Positions 1 through 13,440 are shown, numbered from the stretch's first letter. The stretch: 64,000 bases of DNA from Stratiolaelaps scimitus (GCA_019614645.1 JABWDB010000014.1:3720001-3784000), one strand, 5' to 3'. Notes: generated from the letters alone by a model not told the origin. Numbers and translations are program-made.

Positions 1-3000
1 ATCTGCAGTCGGCAATGATGGCGAACGCAGAAGCAAATCAAGCATACGAAAGTGACGCGAGCGTTCCCCTCCGGGTTACGAATCCTGTTCGCAGCACACG
101 TGCAGTGTTCCTTCTAACAAGGTCCTTAGCGACAATAGATAGATTTACATCTATTTGGACGTCCGCCCATTCATCAGGTGAATAAAAGTATTCGCTATGT
201 CGGGAAAGCAGACACTGTTTTACGTTCTCTCAGAATATTCCTGCTTTACAAACACCTGGAAAGCCGGAGAAGGGAAACAGCTGAACAGAGTAAGGCAAGC
301 CTTCGAACAGCAATGCATCTCAGCATAATAAATCCTTGCCAGCTAGTTCAGCATCGGTGGCCTTCTATGTATCCGCCCATTTTTACAGCACCCCCGCGTT
401 TGTCCAGAGAGTTTGAACGAGAGAGCAAATGTCAATAGCCTTTCCTCAATACTAATTCGGTATAATGTCTACACCGCCCTGACCAGCTGTGGTTTTCAGT
501 GGCATAGCTCGGCATACGCACGGCTGCGAACGAAACCCAGCCAGCGTCGGGGGTGCAGGGGAAGGGATTGTCAAACTATTTTTCTTCATCCACACAGAAA
601 CGTGTACGGGCTGAGAACGGAGAGCCAAGCCGTGGTGGCATCGGCACACAGAGCGAAACCATGCCCGTCTCGATATGACGATTTCGATTTCAAAAAGGGC
701 GCCATCGCTCCCGTACGGACGACAACTCAAGGGGAAGCAGTGCCACAGGAAAGGACCGACCCCCGATTGAGCTGAATCACCCCCCGAAATTCAGGAGCCG
801 AGAACGCCAACGTCACCAAGGGATACGGCGGTGGCGGGCGGAGACGGAGAACCTGCAGTGGAGTTGCTGGCTGCTCCAGAAGCAATAAATTTCAAAATGA
901 GCGAGCCTGGGAATTGATATCAGGGTTTCTCCCCGGCCGGCGGAATTGACGGTCACCCTGCGGCACGAATTCGACGTCGTCAGAGTAGAGGGTAGATATC
1001 GGCAGTGACTGCAGACCGTCACTGAGATATCAACTGCGCTTCGCTTATAGACTATAAATGGCTTATGAAGCTTTTGATGGGGCGTCGTGCCACAACTTAG
1101 ATCATTTTGATGGTCGAAGTCAACTCATATCGGCATTAGTCGAAGGTGTACATATGCCACCTTGGTATTGTTGCTTAGGGATGAATGCTTGAGTCGACGG
1201 TGACTGTAACTATTGCGAGCATCCGCTCTCACACGTTACATGCACGCTTGTTTTCACACGATACAAGATACGTATAGTAGTGCTAGAACGAGCGACAAAT
1301 AGGGAATTGCACGTCCGCAAACGAAATGATTAGAATAAGCATCGACTGTAATGTTATCTTTTTAAACGGATTTCGTCCATTTATCGATGAAGTCCAACAA
1401 ATCGAGCAGTTCGTTCTAGGCACGGTAAACAGCAAACGTCATGTTCGCACTAAAGAAGCGTTTCGACAAGTATGATGCCCGGAAAATAACAATTAGCTTC
1501 TCGTTGCTTCTCGTTGATATGTTTTCCACATCCACAGCCGTTGTAACGAACGATTGTCTATCATGGAGATTAACGATCCGGTATCTCTTTGGTAAATGGA
1601 ATGGTAAGTTAAAACACGTGATTTGATTCGCGGTGGCCATTTTACAGAAAGCTTTTAATGCTCGAGAATTCCCTCGTCGCTCGTTCAAGCTATCATATGG
1701 CTTGCTGGTGAATAAATTACTTTAAATGCCATGGTGTGTGATTCATTTCAGCAAGGAACAATGGAAGACCACCTAACACAGTATGGCCGTAGCTATAATA
1801 ATAGTCTAAAATTGTTTTTTTTTATATACGATATATATATATACATATATATATCCTTTTGGTTTAACCATATGAACTCTGTGTGCTGTCCGGGTCACCA
1901 TCGTACAGGCATACATATAAGTGACACTATTAGAGGTGAATGTAATGTTGTGTGCCCACTGTGTGATCTAGTTGTTAGTGGGAGTTTACCACTCAAAGAA
2001 GCTAGACACGGTGCGAGTTTAATTACACGCTAATGATGATAGCCAAAACGACCTCACGGTACACATACAGCTATAGTAAAACGCTGACATATAATAGCTC
2101 AGTTGGACGTTTATGGCTTCTCTTGGTAAACAGCGTTCTTATAGCACGACATAACGAATGGCCACATGAAGACCCTCGGTAGCGCACAAACGGCGCGAAG
2201 CGCGGACGCAAGGCTCGGAAAATAGCGGCTACGGTCTCGGCATCGATCCCGAGACACGCCACCCGAAGGAACTGATGTGTCATATGTGTTGGAGACCCGA
2301 CCGGCCACGCCGGTCGAGTCGTAAATAAATTCAAGCCAAAAAGAACGATGCACGAAAGCTGCACACAACTGCACGACACATTGCAAAAAGCTTGCTGCGG
2401 CGACGTCTACGTGACGTCTAATAAATTTCACTGATTTACGCATGTCATAAACCCAATAAAGGCGTTTGAAAGCTCGAATAAATTTTGCGCGGTCCTATCT
2501 CCGCAGGGCGGGCCGCTGCTATCGCTATGCAATTTAATGTGGTCGGTTACTGAATCGTAGAATTACGTAACGACCGCGATAGTTTCAATATATTCTAACC
2601 AATGGCAATCGCACAATCTCGTAGGGAAAAATACAACACCAAAAAGTCGAGATGGACGTTGGTGGACGCGTATTTTTCTGAGAGCTTAGATTTAATCGTG
2701 GAGATCGACGATCTGCTCAATGATTCGCCGAACTTCCACCTACAATTATTATTATTATATTATAATACATACGCCATCTCAGTCTTACAACACCGGTGCC
2801 TAATCTCATTGTCGCTCAAGATTTCACTTATGATGTCTATTTGAGGCTTCGCGTTGAGTTCGTTACCCATTTCTCGTAGGCTTTCTTCGTTCGGGTGCGT
2901 GCGTCATCGACGCCGATGGTGACAACTGATAGTCAGTGGTGAGGTGAATGAATTAATCATTCTCATAATATTAGCATTAATACAGGCCTTTGAGAGGTTC

Positions 3001-6000
3001 CACATCCAATCGCGATGTGTGTATGTGGAGACGCTGTCCTCAGCCTATGGGAACGATACACAGGGTGGCTGACCGACCCTGCCGAACTGCGGCGATACCG
3101 CCGTGTCGCATCGGATGTAAGTGTTGCTGCAGGTCATTTTCATAAAACATCAATATCAGATCAAGAATCATGAAATTCCTCATTCTTGCGTGATCGATTA
3201 TCGCGGCCATTTGCACCGCCCACTCGGGTACACGGACCCGCGGACCCGTTTAGGTCCCTGCAAGCTGGCGCGAAGTGTGAGCATACGAGGCACAGCGCCA
3301 CAGCAGCAAGAATGGGTATGAGAGAGATGGAGACAGTGAGAGAGAAAGCAGTATACGTCCTAGTGGCAGTTGGACCGACAGAAGGGGATGTTGATTAAAG
3401 CGATTCGTCCATAGGTGAGGAGGAGAAACAAGATAGAAGGACCATGCGCAGATTACCTGTAGCTTCAGGCGGAGTAGGCCTGCTTACCTACCTACCAATA
3501 GCATGACACCGACATCAGCGATTAATACGGACCTTTGTACCCGCGTTTACTAACAGCTTAGGTTAGATCTAGGGGCCATGTGTTGGCCGACGTACCAATG
3601 CAGGTATTTCATTCTTCATGAATGGTATTCTTCAACACTGATACACGCGCACACCACACATACCGAGGGTCAAGAAACGTTCAAGGTGACAGGATTGCTC
3701 GTTGGCTGACAAAAGTCGACATGCAAACGATTCAATGGGGAGGTAACATAAACAGACGGGTTCCATTTTACAAATAGGCCCTGCACCGCCAACGAGTATT
3801 CCCAGAGATCGCCTGGCAGGTAATGGTCTACAGCGTAGACGAACGACGTGTTTGAGCGATGTCATCTATATCGATGATGAGATGCGGAGATTGCCTTGGG
3901 AATTACCTGATGAGGACTGGTTGACAACGGTGCCATCGTCCTTGTCCGGTGCCATCCTTCATTACATTGGGCAGTACTTCGTGTCTCTGTTCTGCCAGTT
4001 TAAGGATTCGGTAGGGTAGTCCTTCTCTTATCGAGATCTCTTTACTGCTAGTCTGAAGATATCTTTTTACCTTGCAAACGAAGGATTCTCTCCCTCGGCG
4101 CCTGCACAAAAATCGACTCAGCCCGGTCCATTATGAACGGAAAACATATGGCCGTATGACGGCCACAAATGCTATGTCCAAGTGTTGTTGGCAAGTGTTG
4201 TTCTGTATTCCATCTGTCTGTGGTAGGGCTTCAAAGCATCATAGCACGTCCCTGAATACCGTCAAAGGATTCCCGTAGTACCTGCACAGATTCCCTTATG
4301 TGAATAACATTCCGGATAACTATATAACAAACAACATGGCAAAACGCCGGTAAAGGCATACCATGGGGGATCAGGGTAGGGTATCCGCATAGACTGTCGA
4401 TCATGCCCCCAGGGGGAAAGCGCGGTCGGACCAGGAAGACCCGATACCATGGTGGGAGCCAACGCCGAATGTCTGAAGGCGCCCATCTCCTGGGGGCAGA
4501 ATGGCAGGCTGTGGCCCCACCAACATCCCTTTAACCTACCTTGAGGCTATGGCCAACCACCCTGCCTCGAGCAGTGATCTTCAGCTGTGTATTAATGGTC
4601 GGAATGGGGGGCTTTAAGGCTGGCAGCCAGGCGTTAGCAGGAACGCTGGCAGCAACGTTGGCCAACCTGCGTCGGGGTGTATGGACCTTAAGTTACGATC
4701 AGTCGCGATGCTGCTGTCTCTGATAAGGCATTAGGGGGAGAGGTGGCGAAGAGTATTTCATGTCCGCGAGCCCCGCTACAGGGCAGCCATGATGCTCTGA
4801 TGGCGCCAGCGGCCGCGGCCCTGCCGCACTCGCGTGGCTAATCGAAGCCTGGTGGAGAGTGTGGTCAACTCTGCAACGTGCAAGCGCAACCCGACGTAGC
4901 CTCCGACTCTACCACTAAGTCCTCTCGCTTGACGCCTTCTTCGAACATTCTAATGGACGGAGGGGCTGGCGGTCGCTCTGAATACAGACGCGCGCACATA
5001 CACACACTCAGAGGACGGCTTCGGCGGCTGAGCATACCCATCCGCTGAGGCTGTCCTCCCTGGCTCACTAATGTGAAAACGGATACAAATAGTGCTTAAC
5101 GATGCCTCACGTCCAGCTAGCTATAATAGCTGGTGGCTAGCCAACGTTTGCATGCATTAACCATTCGTCAGTCGCTGTTGCTACTGCTGCTGTTGCTGCA
5201 GCTGTAACTGCTTGGAGTGTCTGTCATTGGCACGGCTAAGACATATCTCAGCGCAGTAGGCATACCATGGTGGTGGTAATTTTTTTCATATACAGAATGC
5301 TCTACTTAATTATATACCCTTATGTATCTAGGGACGTTTATACTTCTCTTATTAATTTCGCTACTCGCTTGTTACAGGGCAGTGCCCATGGGCTTGTGGC
5401 ATGGGAGAAGGGTGATACGAAAGATGGCCATATGTTATTTAAATCATTGCGCCGAGTTCGCCAGTAAAAGGGACTTTAAACATGGCCTTTCAGAAGTATA
5501 TAGTTGTCGCTCGAGGCTATACGAGGTCAAACAAAGCGCACTGTCTCGTAAAGACTGTGATGATAACGAGGGATTCTCTCCCATTCCTTTCACAGCCTCA
5601 TACGAGGACAGACAAGACCGTAGTTTGTATCTATGCCGGCCGATGGGCATTGACATAGTACAGATACATGACGATCAATGGAGTCCCGCCTTTGAATGAT
5701 CGTAGAGTTCTTCAAGTAAGCCTTAGTGCGTCGTAGGTACATGTTCGATCTTCTAAAAGCATCTATTCCATATTTACTTTACACACTTTAGTATCCTAAG
5801 CAGACGGTCCCATAATATAGATTCTGAAGTGGGCAGTAGCCCTTAGCATACATCTCCTAAGGATGACTCATCTCTCATTTTCAAGCGAGTTCGTTTTCTC
5901 GGTCAGTAAGACAGAGCATATCAATTTGAGCCGGACGGCGCAGTTCACAATGTGTAGACTGGCGGCGCCGAACAATGGGTAGTGACCACCGATTGCATTG

Positions 6001-7072
6001 TTGTGTATAGTCCTCACATAATCTAATATTGGTTTAGGTTCGGGTTAGTCGGCCACACCAGCTGAGTAGCAAGCCTTTCCCATCGCACAGCATCCCTATC
6101 CTATTATATTTGATAAGATATATGGGGATAAATTATTCAGCTCAGGCGTGAGGTAAGTTCGGCCACGGGGCTGGCCATCGAGCTGGCCGCTTCCCCAAAG
6201 CTCTAGCCGAAGGGAGGCGTTGGCTGGCTTGGTTGAACTCGCTGACGTTGCCACAGCGATCAATGGTCGGGGCAACGACAAGTCGAAAGCGACGCCGGCC
6301 AGCTTGGGACGAAGTCTGGCCACTGCCTCCTGTTCGCCTTCAGGACATCGATTTATCTCCGGCGCAAACAGGCCAAGCCTTGGCCTGAGCTAAGCAGCCG
6401 CGAGGCCTGAGCTTCAACGTTGGGAACAAACTGGAGCGGATCACGACATTTTCGGGATTAGCGCCTATACCCTATCCTCACATTCGCCTTATCTTCCCGC
6501 TTGCTCCCTCCCCTTTGGCAGGACCCGATCGTCCGGTCCTCCCAAAGAGGCAGCTGACCAACAACAACGGACGACTCTTGTAGCAGCACCACGCAGTCGA
6601 CATCGTACGACGACAGTAGATCGAGCGCTTACAAGGAGTAAATCGTTGGTGCCGCCCGTCAGGGGAATGGGACCATGGGAGGTGCGCGTAGGGTTTATCA
6701 GATACAATATTTGCTCAAGAGTTGAATCCACCTATTTGACACAATTAACCTAATCTTCCTTCTCCTCGATGCCGTTACCCCTCACTCACTCGCTCGCTCT
6801 CGCTCCCAGTTTTTATTAACGTACCACTAAATACGGTGGCAATAAAAGCACAATTAATAGCATACCACGTAATCATTATGGAATAGGTTTTTGTTCCTAT
6901 TAAGAAATGCAAACGTCATATTCTACCGTTCAATAGCACCACTAACGATTTCCTTTTTGCGCGCCGCTCAATTCCGTAGTCATTCAATGACACATCGTGC
7001 ATTTCCGACGAGTGTTGTTATGTATAATATCACAATTTATTCAAACATACAGTAGGGCGGGATTTCTAGGGA
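1..7072. other. No recognisable gene; unique-looking DNA
   Basis: Open frames here are at or below the chance length and none has a family signature I recognise. Small items seen are a (TA)n run at 1831-1854, an (ATT)-like patch near 2746-2767, a CTG-rich patch at 5177-5205, and a short stretch at 1538-1603 with splice-like ends, described among the findings. The GC-richer block at about 4340-4900 looks different from its AT-richer neighbours, but no transposon protein could be read from it in any frame I examined. Confidence 0.6.
1831..1854. repeat. (TA)n microsatellite
   Basis: Alternating AT interrupted once by a C. One of about twenty such tracts in the window. Confidence 0.95.
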
Positions 7073-8078
7073 TTATGGGGGGGGGGGGGGGGGTGAGGAC
7101 GACAATGTTCCGAGGAAGGCGATGGCATTGCCTCTCTGCACGGCGAGGGACAGCCGCTGCAGGAGGAAAGAGCCAGCGCGCTTGTCCCCGGTGGCGCGGA
7201 TCAGCCTATGGTAGACCCCCTCGAGGAAGTTCGCAGTGAGAGGGCCGTGCCCGCCCAAGGTCTCAAAGGCAAGGGGGGAAAACAGGTGGGTTGCTTGGAG
7301 AGCGGCGTACTTCCTTAGCTTTGCCCGTTCCGCACGCGCTACTGCGTAACCGGGGATGGTTGCACAGTGGTTGACATAAGAGGGTGCTAGAGTGTCAACC
7401 ACAGTGCCGTCCCAAACCAGGTGCTGCCCTCGATGGAAGGGGACAAGGGTGAGGCCGTCAGGGCGGCGGCCGTCAGAGGTGTCGAGGCCCTGTGGCTCCC
7501 TTGTGCAAGGAATACCGGCGGAGTGGAGGGCCCTCACGAGCGTGTCATTAAGCATCGTGTGTCGCGGATGGCGACCGGCGCTGCGTTCGCACGAAAGACC
7601 GTGATGGCCATTCGTTGCGACGGGGTCCCCGCAACGCTCGCAGCTGTGGGCCGCAACTACAGGGGCCCCGAGGCGAAGGCCCACACAGAAGCGGAGGGAG
7701 CGATCGTCTAGAGCAGTACCAAGGGACGAGGAGGGCAGCGCGTGGAGCCACGCCCCCGCACCAGGCCTGTCGACAGCCCGGAGGCGAGCTTGGTCAGCAG
7801 CGTGTGGCGCAGAGGCCAGGAGGGAGTCCCGCAGCTCCTGGTGCAGGGCATCGGACCATGCCCGCTGCTTGCTCTGTTTGTCCGGAGGGACCCGAGCGCG
7901 GGCGCCCGTCTGGTCAAGGGCAGCTTCCTGGGAGGCGGAGAAGTGGGCGAGCGCCTCGGGGGGGAGGACTGTAGCGACCATGTCGGCAACCGCCGTGAGC
8001 GACGCGGCGTAGCAAACGTCGGCCAAGCGGCGAACACTGAGAATGCCGAGGCCCCCGAAGCGGCCTCGGCCTCGGTTA
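7073..8078 (-). mobile_element. 5'-truncated non-LTR retrotransposon (restriction-like-endonuclease type)
   Basis: These are the probable limits of the inserted fragment. Its 5' side on the minus strand abuts an (AAT)n/(AAC) run (about 8078-8100), where element-like protein sequence begins at once. Its 3' side ends in a 17-base homopolymer (G on the plus strand, 7077-7093) just before the stop codon at 7073-7075. The interval is more GC-rich than its flanks. Loss of the 5' end is typical of target-primed reverse transcription. I see no target-site duplication with certainty, because both borders are simple repeats. The uninterrupted frame suggests a fairly recent insertion. Confidence 0.7.
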
Positions 8079-8311
8079 TTGTTATTATTATTATTATTGT
8101 GGCGTCGTTGTACATCCGTCAAGACGAGGCCACCAGCCGCGAAGTAACCATCAGCCAGAAAAGCAAACGAGCCCCCCTTTATTCGTATTCGACAGCAGCC
8201 GAGATGGCGGGAAAAGACCCAAAGCACCATTGCAAATGTTGCAAGACGAACGCAAACAGAAACCAAGAGCGTTCGACGCTGCTCTCGATCTGTGGAGACG
8301 CACTGCGCCAC
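7073..8311 (-). CDS. Non-LTR retrotransposon polyprotein, C-terminal part with restriction-like endonuclease (5'-truncated)
   Basis: The frame is open for 412 codons, far longer than expected by chance here. Element-like sequence starts near residue 80 with GGLGI (residues 86-90), followed by a helical linker. GAWLHALP (185-192) and VGLRLGAP (210-217) come next. A CCHC knuckle of spacing CX2CX8HX4C uses C224, C227, H236 and C241. Then come RHxxxN (250-255), RPD (283-285), WD (300-301) and VVDT (304-307). The C-terminal stretch has LLQRLSLAVQRGNA (383-396). This order matches, from general knowledge, the zinc knuckle plus PD-(D/E)xK endonuclease that follows reverse transcriptase in site-selective non-LTR elements; it nicks target DNA to prime reverse transcription. 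No reverse-transcriptase motifs lie upstream, so the copy is 5'-truncated. Residues 1-79 include an Asn run encoded by an (AAT)n microsatellite and are probably flanking DNA, so the first ATG is not a true start. The last six codons before the stop (proline) are encoded by a C homopolymer. Whether the endonuclease is still functional cannot be judged. Confidence 0.85.
   Translation of the reverse strand: MAQCVSTDREQRRTLLVSVCVRLATFAMVLWVFSRHLGCCRIRIKGGSFAFLADGYFAAGGLVLTDVQRRHNNNNNNNNRGRGRFGGLGILSVRRLADVCYAASLTAVADMVATVLPPEALAHFSASQEAALDQTGARARVPPDKQSKQRAWSDALHQELRDSLLASAPHAADQARLRAVDRPGAGAWLHALPSSSLGTALDDRSLRFCVGLRLGAPVVAAHSCERCGDPVATNGHHGLSCERSAGRHPRHTMLNDTLVRALHSAGIPCTREPQGLDTSDGRRPDGLTLVPFHRGQHLVWDGTVVDTLAPSYVNHCATIPGYAVARAERAKLRKYAALQATHLFSPLAFETLGGHGPLTANFLEGVYHRLIRATGDKRAGSFLLQRLSLAVQRGNAIAFLGTLSSSPPPPPP
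7077..7093. repeat. G homopolymer, 17 bases
   Basis: An uninterrupted G run forms the 3' border of the retrotransposon fragment and encodes the terminal proline codons on the minus strand. Runs of this length can form G-quadruplexes and are prone to sequencing-length error. Confidence 0.95.
8078..8100. repeat. (ATT)n microsatellite at the 5' border of the retrotransposon
   Basis: Imperfect TTG/TTA trinucleotide run. On the minus strand it reads as AAT/AAC codons (asparagine tract). Some endonuclease-type non-LTR families insert into TAA-type repeats, so this may be a target rather than part of the element. Confidence 0.9.
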
Positions 8312-11300
8312 GCCTGAAATGCGTCTCTAAGTGGCCGCTTTGCAATGGCGAAATCCCCCGACAGCTCTGACCCACCGCCGCCAAGGGACAGCGATGCGGG
8401 GACGAGGGACGAACGCATTACTATCTAAAAGCAATGCAATGGAAGGTCTTGTGTACGATGGTGGCTCGTGCTGAAAGCCTTCATCTCGATGTTGTTCATT
8501 GAAGACGACATCTGCCAGAACTGTTATGCCCGCCACCGACTTTCAGAGAATATCAAAGCAAAAGCCAAAAATGCGGACCCGGAAAAAGGCACGGGTGGAT
8601 CAAAGCGCTTCAGAACGCTTGCTAATTTTCAAAGTCACATTGCACATAACATTGCCTCTGCTCATCGTTCGTGGTATCCCGCTAATTATCGATTTCGTTG
8701 AGAATGTTCGAAGTCGGCACCTGCCCACGGCGAGTTTGTGTGTCTCCAGTGATTCTATAATATTTACATACATTCAGATCGCATGGTGTCCACGCGTTGT
8801 CATAGAGCATAACGTTGTAGTATTGCCAGCTTTATCTAGAGTATTCCGGGAAACTATCAGTCAGTCTGTCACTCATGATACTGAGCGACGCAAGCAGTGT
8901 CATGGAACATTGCAGCGAAACTCTCTCGTTGTCCGCCTCCACGGCGGCGGCCCGACGTCGAAATGGCCTCCGTTCAGTAATGTGCAGAGAACGCGGTACG
9001 GCGACTCGGGACGAGCTCAGGACAACCATTAGGTGGGGCTGGTCGGCCGGTCCCTTTCCGCCGGCCTTGCTTGCTCGTTTACGGACCGACTCACTAGCGA
9101 TTGTCATGCTAGTAGTGAGTACATTCAGTCTCCCATCTTCTAGCACGTCATCCGCTGTCTGTCCACCATCTTTCGCTTCTTTTCGTCTCCGCCCTGCGTA
9201 ACGCTATGACCGCGAGCAAGGGAAGGAAATTTGTGCGGGACTCCATTTAATACCTGACGAGAGCTACAACGTACAACGCTTACGCCTCGTTCAACGCTTG
9301 TTCCTGTTACTGCCAGTTCTACAAAGGAAATAACCCTCTCATTAGGGCAGGGACAGATCTGTAGTTCACGGCTGTCATCAATTTTCTTCTAGGATCATAA
9401 GGCATAATAACATGGAAACATGCTGTGAACACGTCCAGCCTATGCCATGGTGGCCTGGCATGCAGCTGATGCGATGACTGACAAAGGCAGCCTTGGGTGA
9501 ACATTATTAGGTAATTCGGCAAAGGGTATTATTTCTGGGGATTAGTAATCGCTCAATTCAAAATTTGATTGGAAAAACACAGGTTTTTTTTTTATTTAAC
9601 TTGCTTATTATCATTTAGGTTTTATTAAATATTTATTAAATTACCGAATCATAACAATTCGTTTTAAATAAGGAGACAACTGAGGTGCAGCCTTTTATGT
9701 TAACATAACTCAAGCAAAAAAAAAAGAAAAGGCTGGTGCCCGCCTCTTTGCAGTCAAGCTATTTCACCATAATCGGATTCAAATTCACTCTAAAGTGTGC
9801 GCAATCGATATCACAGTATCTGTTTATAGGTACACGCATACTTATATACGGGGTTAATCTACAATGCTGTGACGCAAATAACAACGGAATCATGGCGCTT
9901 CCCGATGAAGTTAGCCGCACATCATATTCTACAATACGATGATTAGTAATGGACCAGCTGTGGTCGACTGCACGACGCTTACCATCTCGGAGTAACTTGG
10001 CCTCGTAGTAACAACATGCTATTGTGTAATATATTTGAGGTGAGCCAGTCCGTCCCGACCTCTCCCTCGATCTGAACGACATTTGTTTGCGCGTCTGCAT
10101 GTGTGTATTATTCCGTGCGATTCGTTTGCCGAAGTCGAATGGCCAGAGAGGGCATCAGCCCTTGACGCGATGACCACGAGTCAGTCAGTCCGGGGAGCCT
10201 TCCGCATCTCGCGCCGGCGTCGCCCGCATTTCGTTGGCCGAAGAGCCAACTTGCCTCCTCGTGTCGAGCAGCCAAGCTGGTGGCCTTTCGCAATCCATTG
10301 ACGGTGGAGCGGCGAATCTACGCCAATGGCGGTACTGTGCCCATAGAGGCGCTTCGAGCCGTCGCTCTAGAAGCTAGCTGCCCGTTGAACGAGTGTCGCC
10401 CGCTTGCTCGTGTCCGACTCGTCCGCTGACTGCAACAGGGTGAAGAAGTCGGGCCAGTCCGAATGACACCTCGCCGATCTCTCCTCGCCGATCGTTTACA
10501 CACGGACATATAGCTTCACAGTGTTGCAATTGCACGGCGTGATATATTGTACACACTGTTATTGTAGATATAGATATATTCATGTATCCTGCGCATATGA
10601 GCTCACTCGGACAAGTCTCAAGAGAACGACGTCTCGCTATCGTTCGTTACCGTTGTTGCTGTGTGATTGCCGAAGTGGCGTTTGTCCCGGCGACGTATAC
10701 GAGCTACAATAGCTGGCTGGCTGGCTGACTGGCTGGCTGCCTCCGCGATCACACGCCTCGGAGGAACAATTACAATTATCATTCACAAAATGACCACGTT
10801 TACAGGACCGTGTAACATTCCTATAGGCTGGAGAAGTGTTTAACAGTAGTGTGGCGGTAGTATTCAGAAGCTTGAGTGCCACAAAGAACGAACGAACAAT
10901 CTTCGGCCGTCTCGGGTAGCGGTCGGCAGCGGCGGCCTCCGGCGCCGGCGAAGCAAACAGCGAAACAATTCACATTCAGCCGTCATCTTTGGACAATTCT
11001 ATTTTTATCGTTGTTGTTACGTGTTCCTGTCGGAGACAACGCGGACGAGCTCTCCCAAGGCTGCTCGGTAGCGTTCGCCGAACGAGAGGAAGACATGCCG
11101 CTATCCAATTTTTGCAGATTTCATATACCTGCTCTACAAGTACGACGTGAGTTCGCATTAGTAGGACTAATGCCTTCGAGGCCCTTGTAGGAAAACCTCG
11201 AGCGAAAATAGCATTTGTCGCTGTTGCCATCTCCGCCTCGTCTGTTATTGTACCACCCAGCTGATACAGACGATCTACTCACATATACCGACCTATGCTA

Positions 11301-13440
11301 TGCTGTATTTTCAAGAAGATGCGTTATACGATGCTCAACGAACGCCTAAACAGTAGCAGTTCAGAGCATCTTCACAGGTGAAGTCGAGTGAAGATAGGCT
11401 TCTCCCTGGTCGAACAACGACAGCAGCAATACGACCATGAGCTTTTTCGTGAATGCAAGTGACACCGCACACGAACATTAGGGCGAACTGCTGCTGAGGA
11501 CACTCTACAACATTGAAGTTCCCGATGTGAAGAGCAACACGAGGTTTAGCCTGAACAACTGGTGAGCAGCCCGGCGCCCGCATCACGTGCAAGCGTGTCA
11601 ACGAATGAGCACCAGATCGCGCCTCGTCGACGGTCACCCGGCTGCCAGCCAGAAGTTTTTAACTTCACGGTGATCACGGCAGCGGTGGTGGGACAATGTT
11701 GGAACGTTGCTATTACCGACCGGCAGGAACTTCATCAGCCGCCATGACTACGATATTAAGTCTTAGCTCCTCTGATTGAACGTTGATGGTGTAGCCGACT
11801 GTGTCTCTGTATTGATGTTGCAATATGAATAGAACACTAGACCACTAACGGCGCTATTTTTAACTGCCGATATAGCTCAAGAGACAGAGAGGGAGAGAGA
11901 GAGAGGGGAAGCATAACTTACCCATGTTCAAGCTTGCGTTGCGTTCGCCGACGTGTCATCAACTATCCATATATATATATGTGTATATATATATATATAC
12001 ACAATATCTCGTCGCCTGGCATTCGCTTTATTCGCTAGAAATAAAAGTACTAGCAGCGGCCGCAATAGTATCTACGTGTGTACCCCTTTTATTCGTCCCA
12101 TTCCACTTCTTCTGGAAACGTCATCGCCTTCACCAGCGACACCGGCTGATGATTGAAGCCGCCAATAGGTGTGCGCCTCTGCCCTTCTTCGGCCACGGCG
12201 GACGCACCTCAGCAGCAAGCGCCGAACGGCGAACGAACACGGAACGACTGCGCGTCCGTCTAGCGGCTTCTGCCTACCTGAAGCCGCCACTACCACCAAC
12301 GCAGCCAGCCATCAGGAGCTGTTGGCTACTCCGCTGAGACAAGTTGGCTCTACCACTGTCGTCTGTATCTGACGCTGGTCTTTCGCTCGTAAGCGACACC
12401 AAAGTTCTGTGCTATATATGATCTATGCAGGCTTGCCTTGCCGGACACCTTACTAACACATAGCGCCACACAGACGCGCATAGGCCTCGCCAAACGGCCA
12501 CGATATAAGTACGCGGAGAAGAAGCGCGCGCGTTACGGGATAGCCATAAAGCTCACTGCTCATCATCTATTGGCACGCGATAGCAATACTGGGAGTCAAT
12601 TGACGACAGATTGTTGGTGTTTCCACGGACAGAAAATAGAAGAAGAATATAACGAGCTGGAGGAGGCGTGTGCAGGCAGGCAGGTAGGTAGGCGAGCGAG
12701 CCCCTAGGCTAAATCGACAACTCACACACAGAAATACACACAGACACACATTGGACGTTGTACACATTTTTGGACTCAATGAATTTACCACGAACGATCA
12801 GCTCATATACGATGGCGATACGCCGATGCAGCAGCATCATGGGCTAACACTGGCAATCATCACTGCGCTGTGGTACTGTCAGCCGACGGAGCACATGTGC
12901 ATGGGTGGCGCACGAACCGAGAAAACCGAACAGAAAAACCGTTTGATTTCGAAATTTGAATATACAGCAACAACGGAGCCCCAGCTCTATCGTGGATACA
13001 TACGATGAGGGGATCTAATTAAAAAGAAAACAAGTCTGAATACGAATGACATGAATAGTGAAAGGACGTTCAAGCAAAGTATAGCTGTTACGATCGTATA
13101 TATATATATATGTTATTGTAATGTAATTTCGGACGTTATCGGCCGCTTCACCGACGCCGGGCAGAATACGAAGATCTGTAGAGAAAGACGCCGAGAGAGT
13201 GCGCTGAAGGAAGTGCAAATAATTGTTTTCAATACAACGTCCCGCTGGGATCCTCACTTAATTCTTGTGCAAATTCTTCCGTGAGCCTAAGGCCGCCCAG
13301 TCCTGCTCATCGGGCCGACCATAATAGGGATGTCCCTAAAGAGAAAACATTGCAGCGTCCCGTGGCGTCAAGTATCCGCACAATGGCGCCAGGGCTTCTG
13401 TCGACTATAGCAATTTAAAGATTCCTCTGTTTTGCGTAGA
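8312..13440. other. No recognisable gene; simple repeats
   Basis: No open frame here has a recognisable product. The longest (8499-9032, 177 codons) is at the chance limit and has no motif. An AT-rich low-complexity patch lies at about 9580-9730. CTGG tetranucleotide repeats lie near 10711-10740, a GA tract at 11885-11908, and TA tracts at 11968-12001 and 13097-13112. Confidence 0.6.
11968..12001. repeat. (TA)n microsatellite
   Basis: TA dinucleotide array with a GTGT interruption, ending in TACACA. Confidence 0.95.

Noticed and set aside
4340..4900. GC-rich block resembling old transposon sequence
   Set aside because: No terminal repeats, no target duplication and no protein motif in any frame examined, so it was not called a mobile element.
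7742..8317. 191-codon plus-strand open frame
   Set aside because: Shadow of the retrotransposon frame on the opposite strand. The minus-strand frame carries the recognised motifs.
8499..9032. 177-codon plus-strand open frame just beyond the retrotransposon
   Set aside because: Chance-length, no retrotransposon motif and overlapping open frames on both strands.
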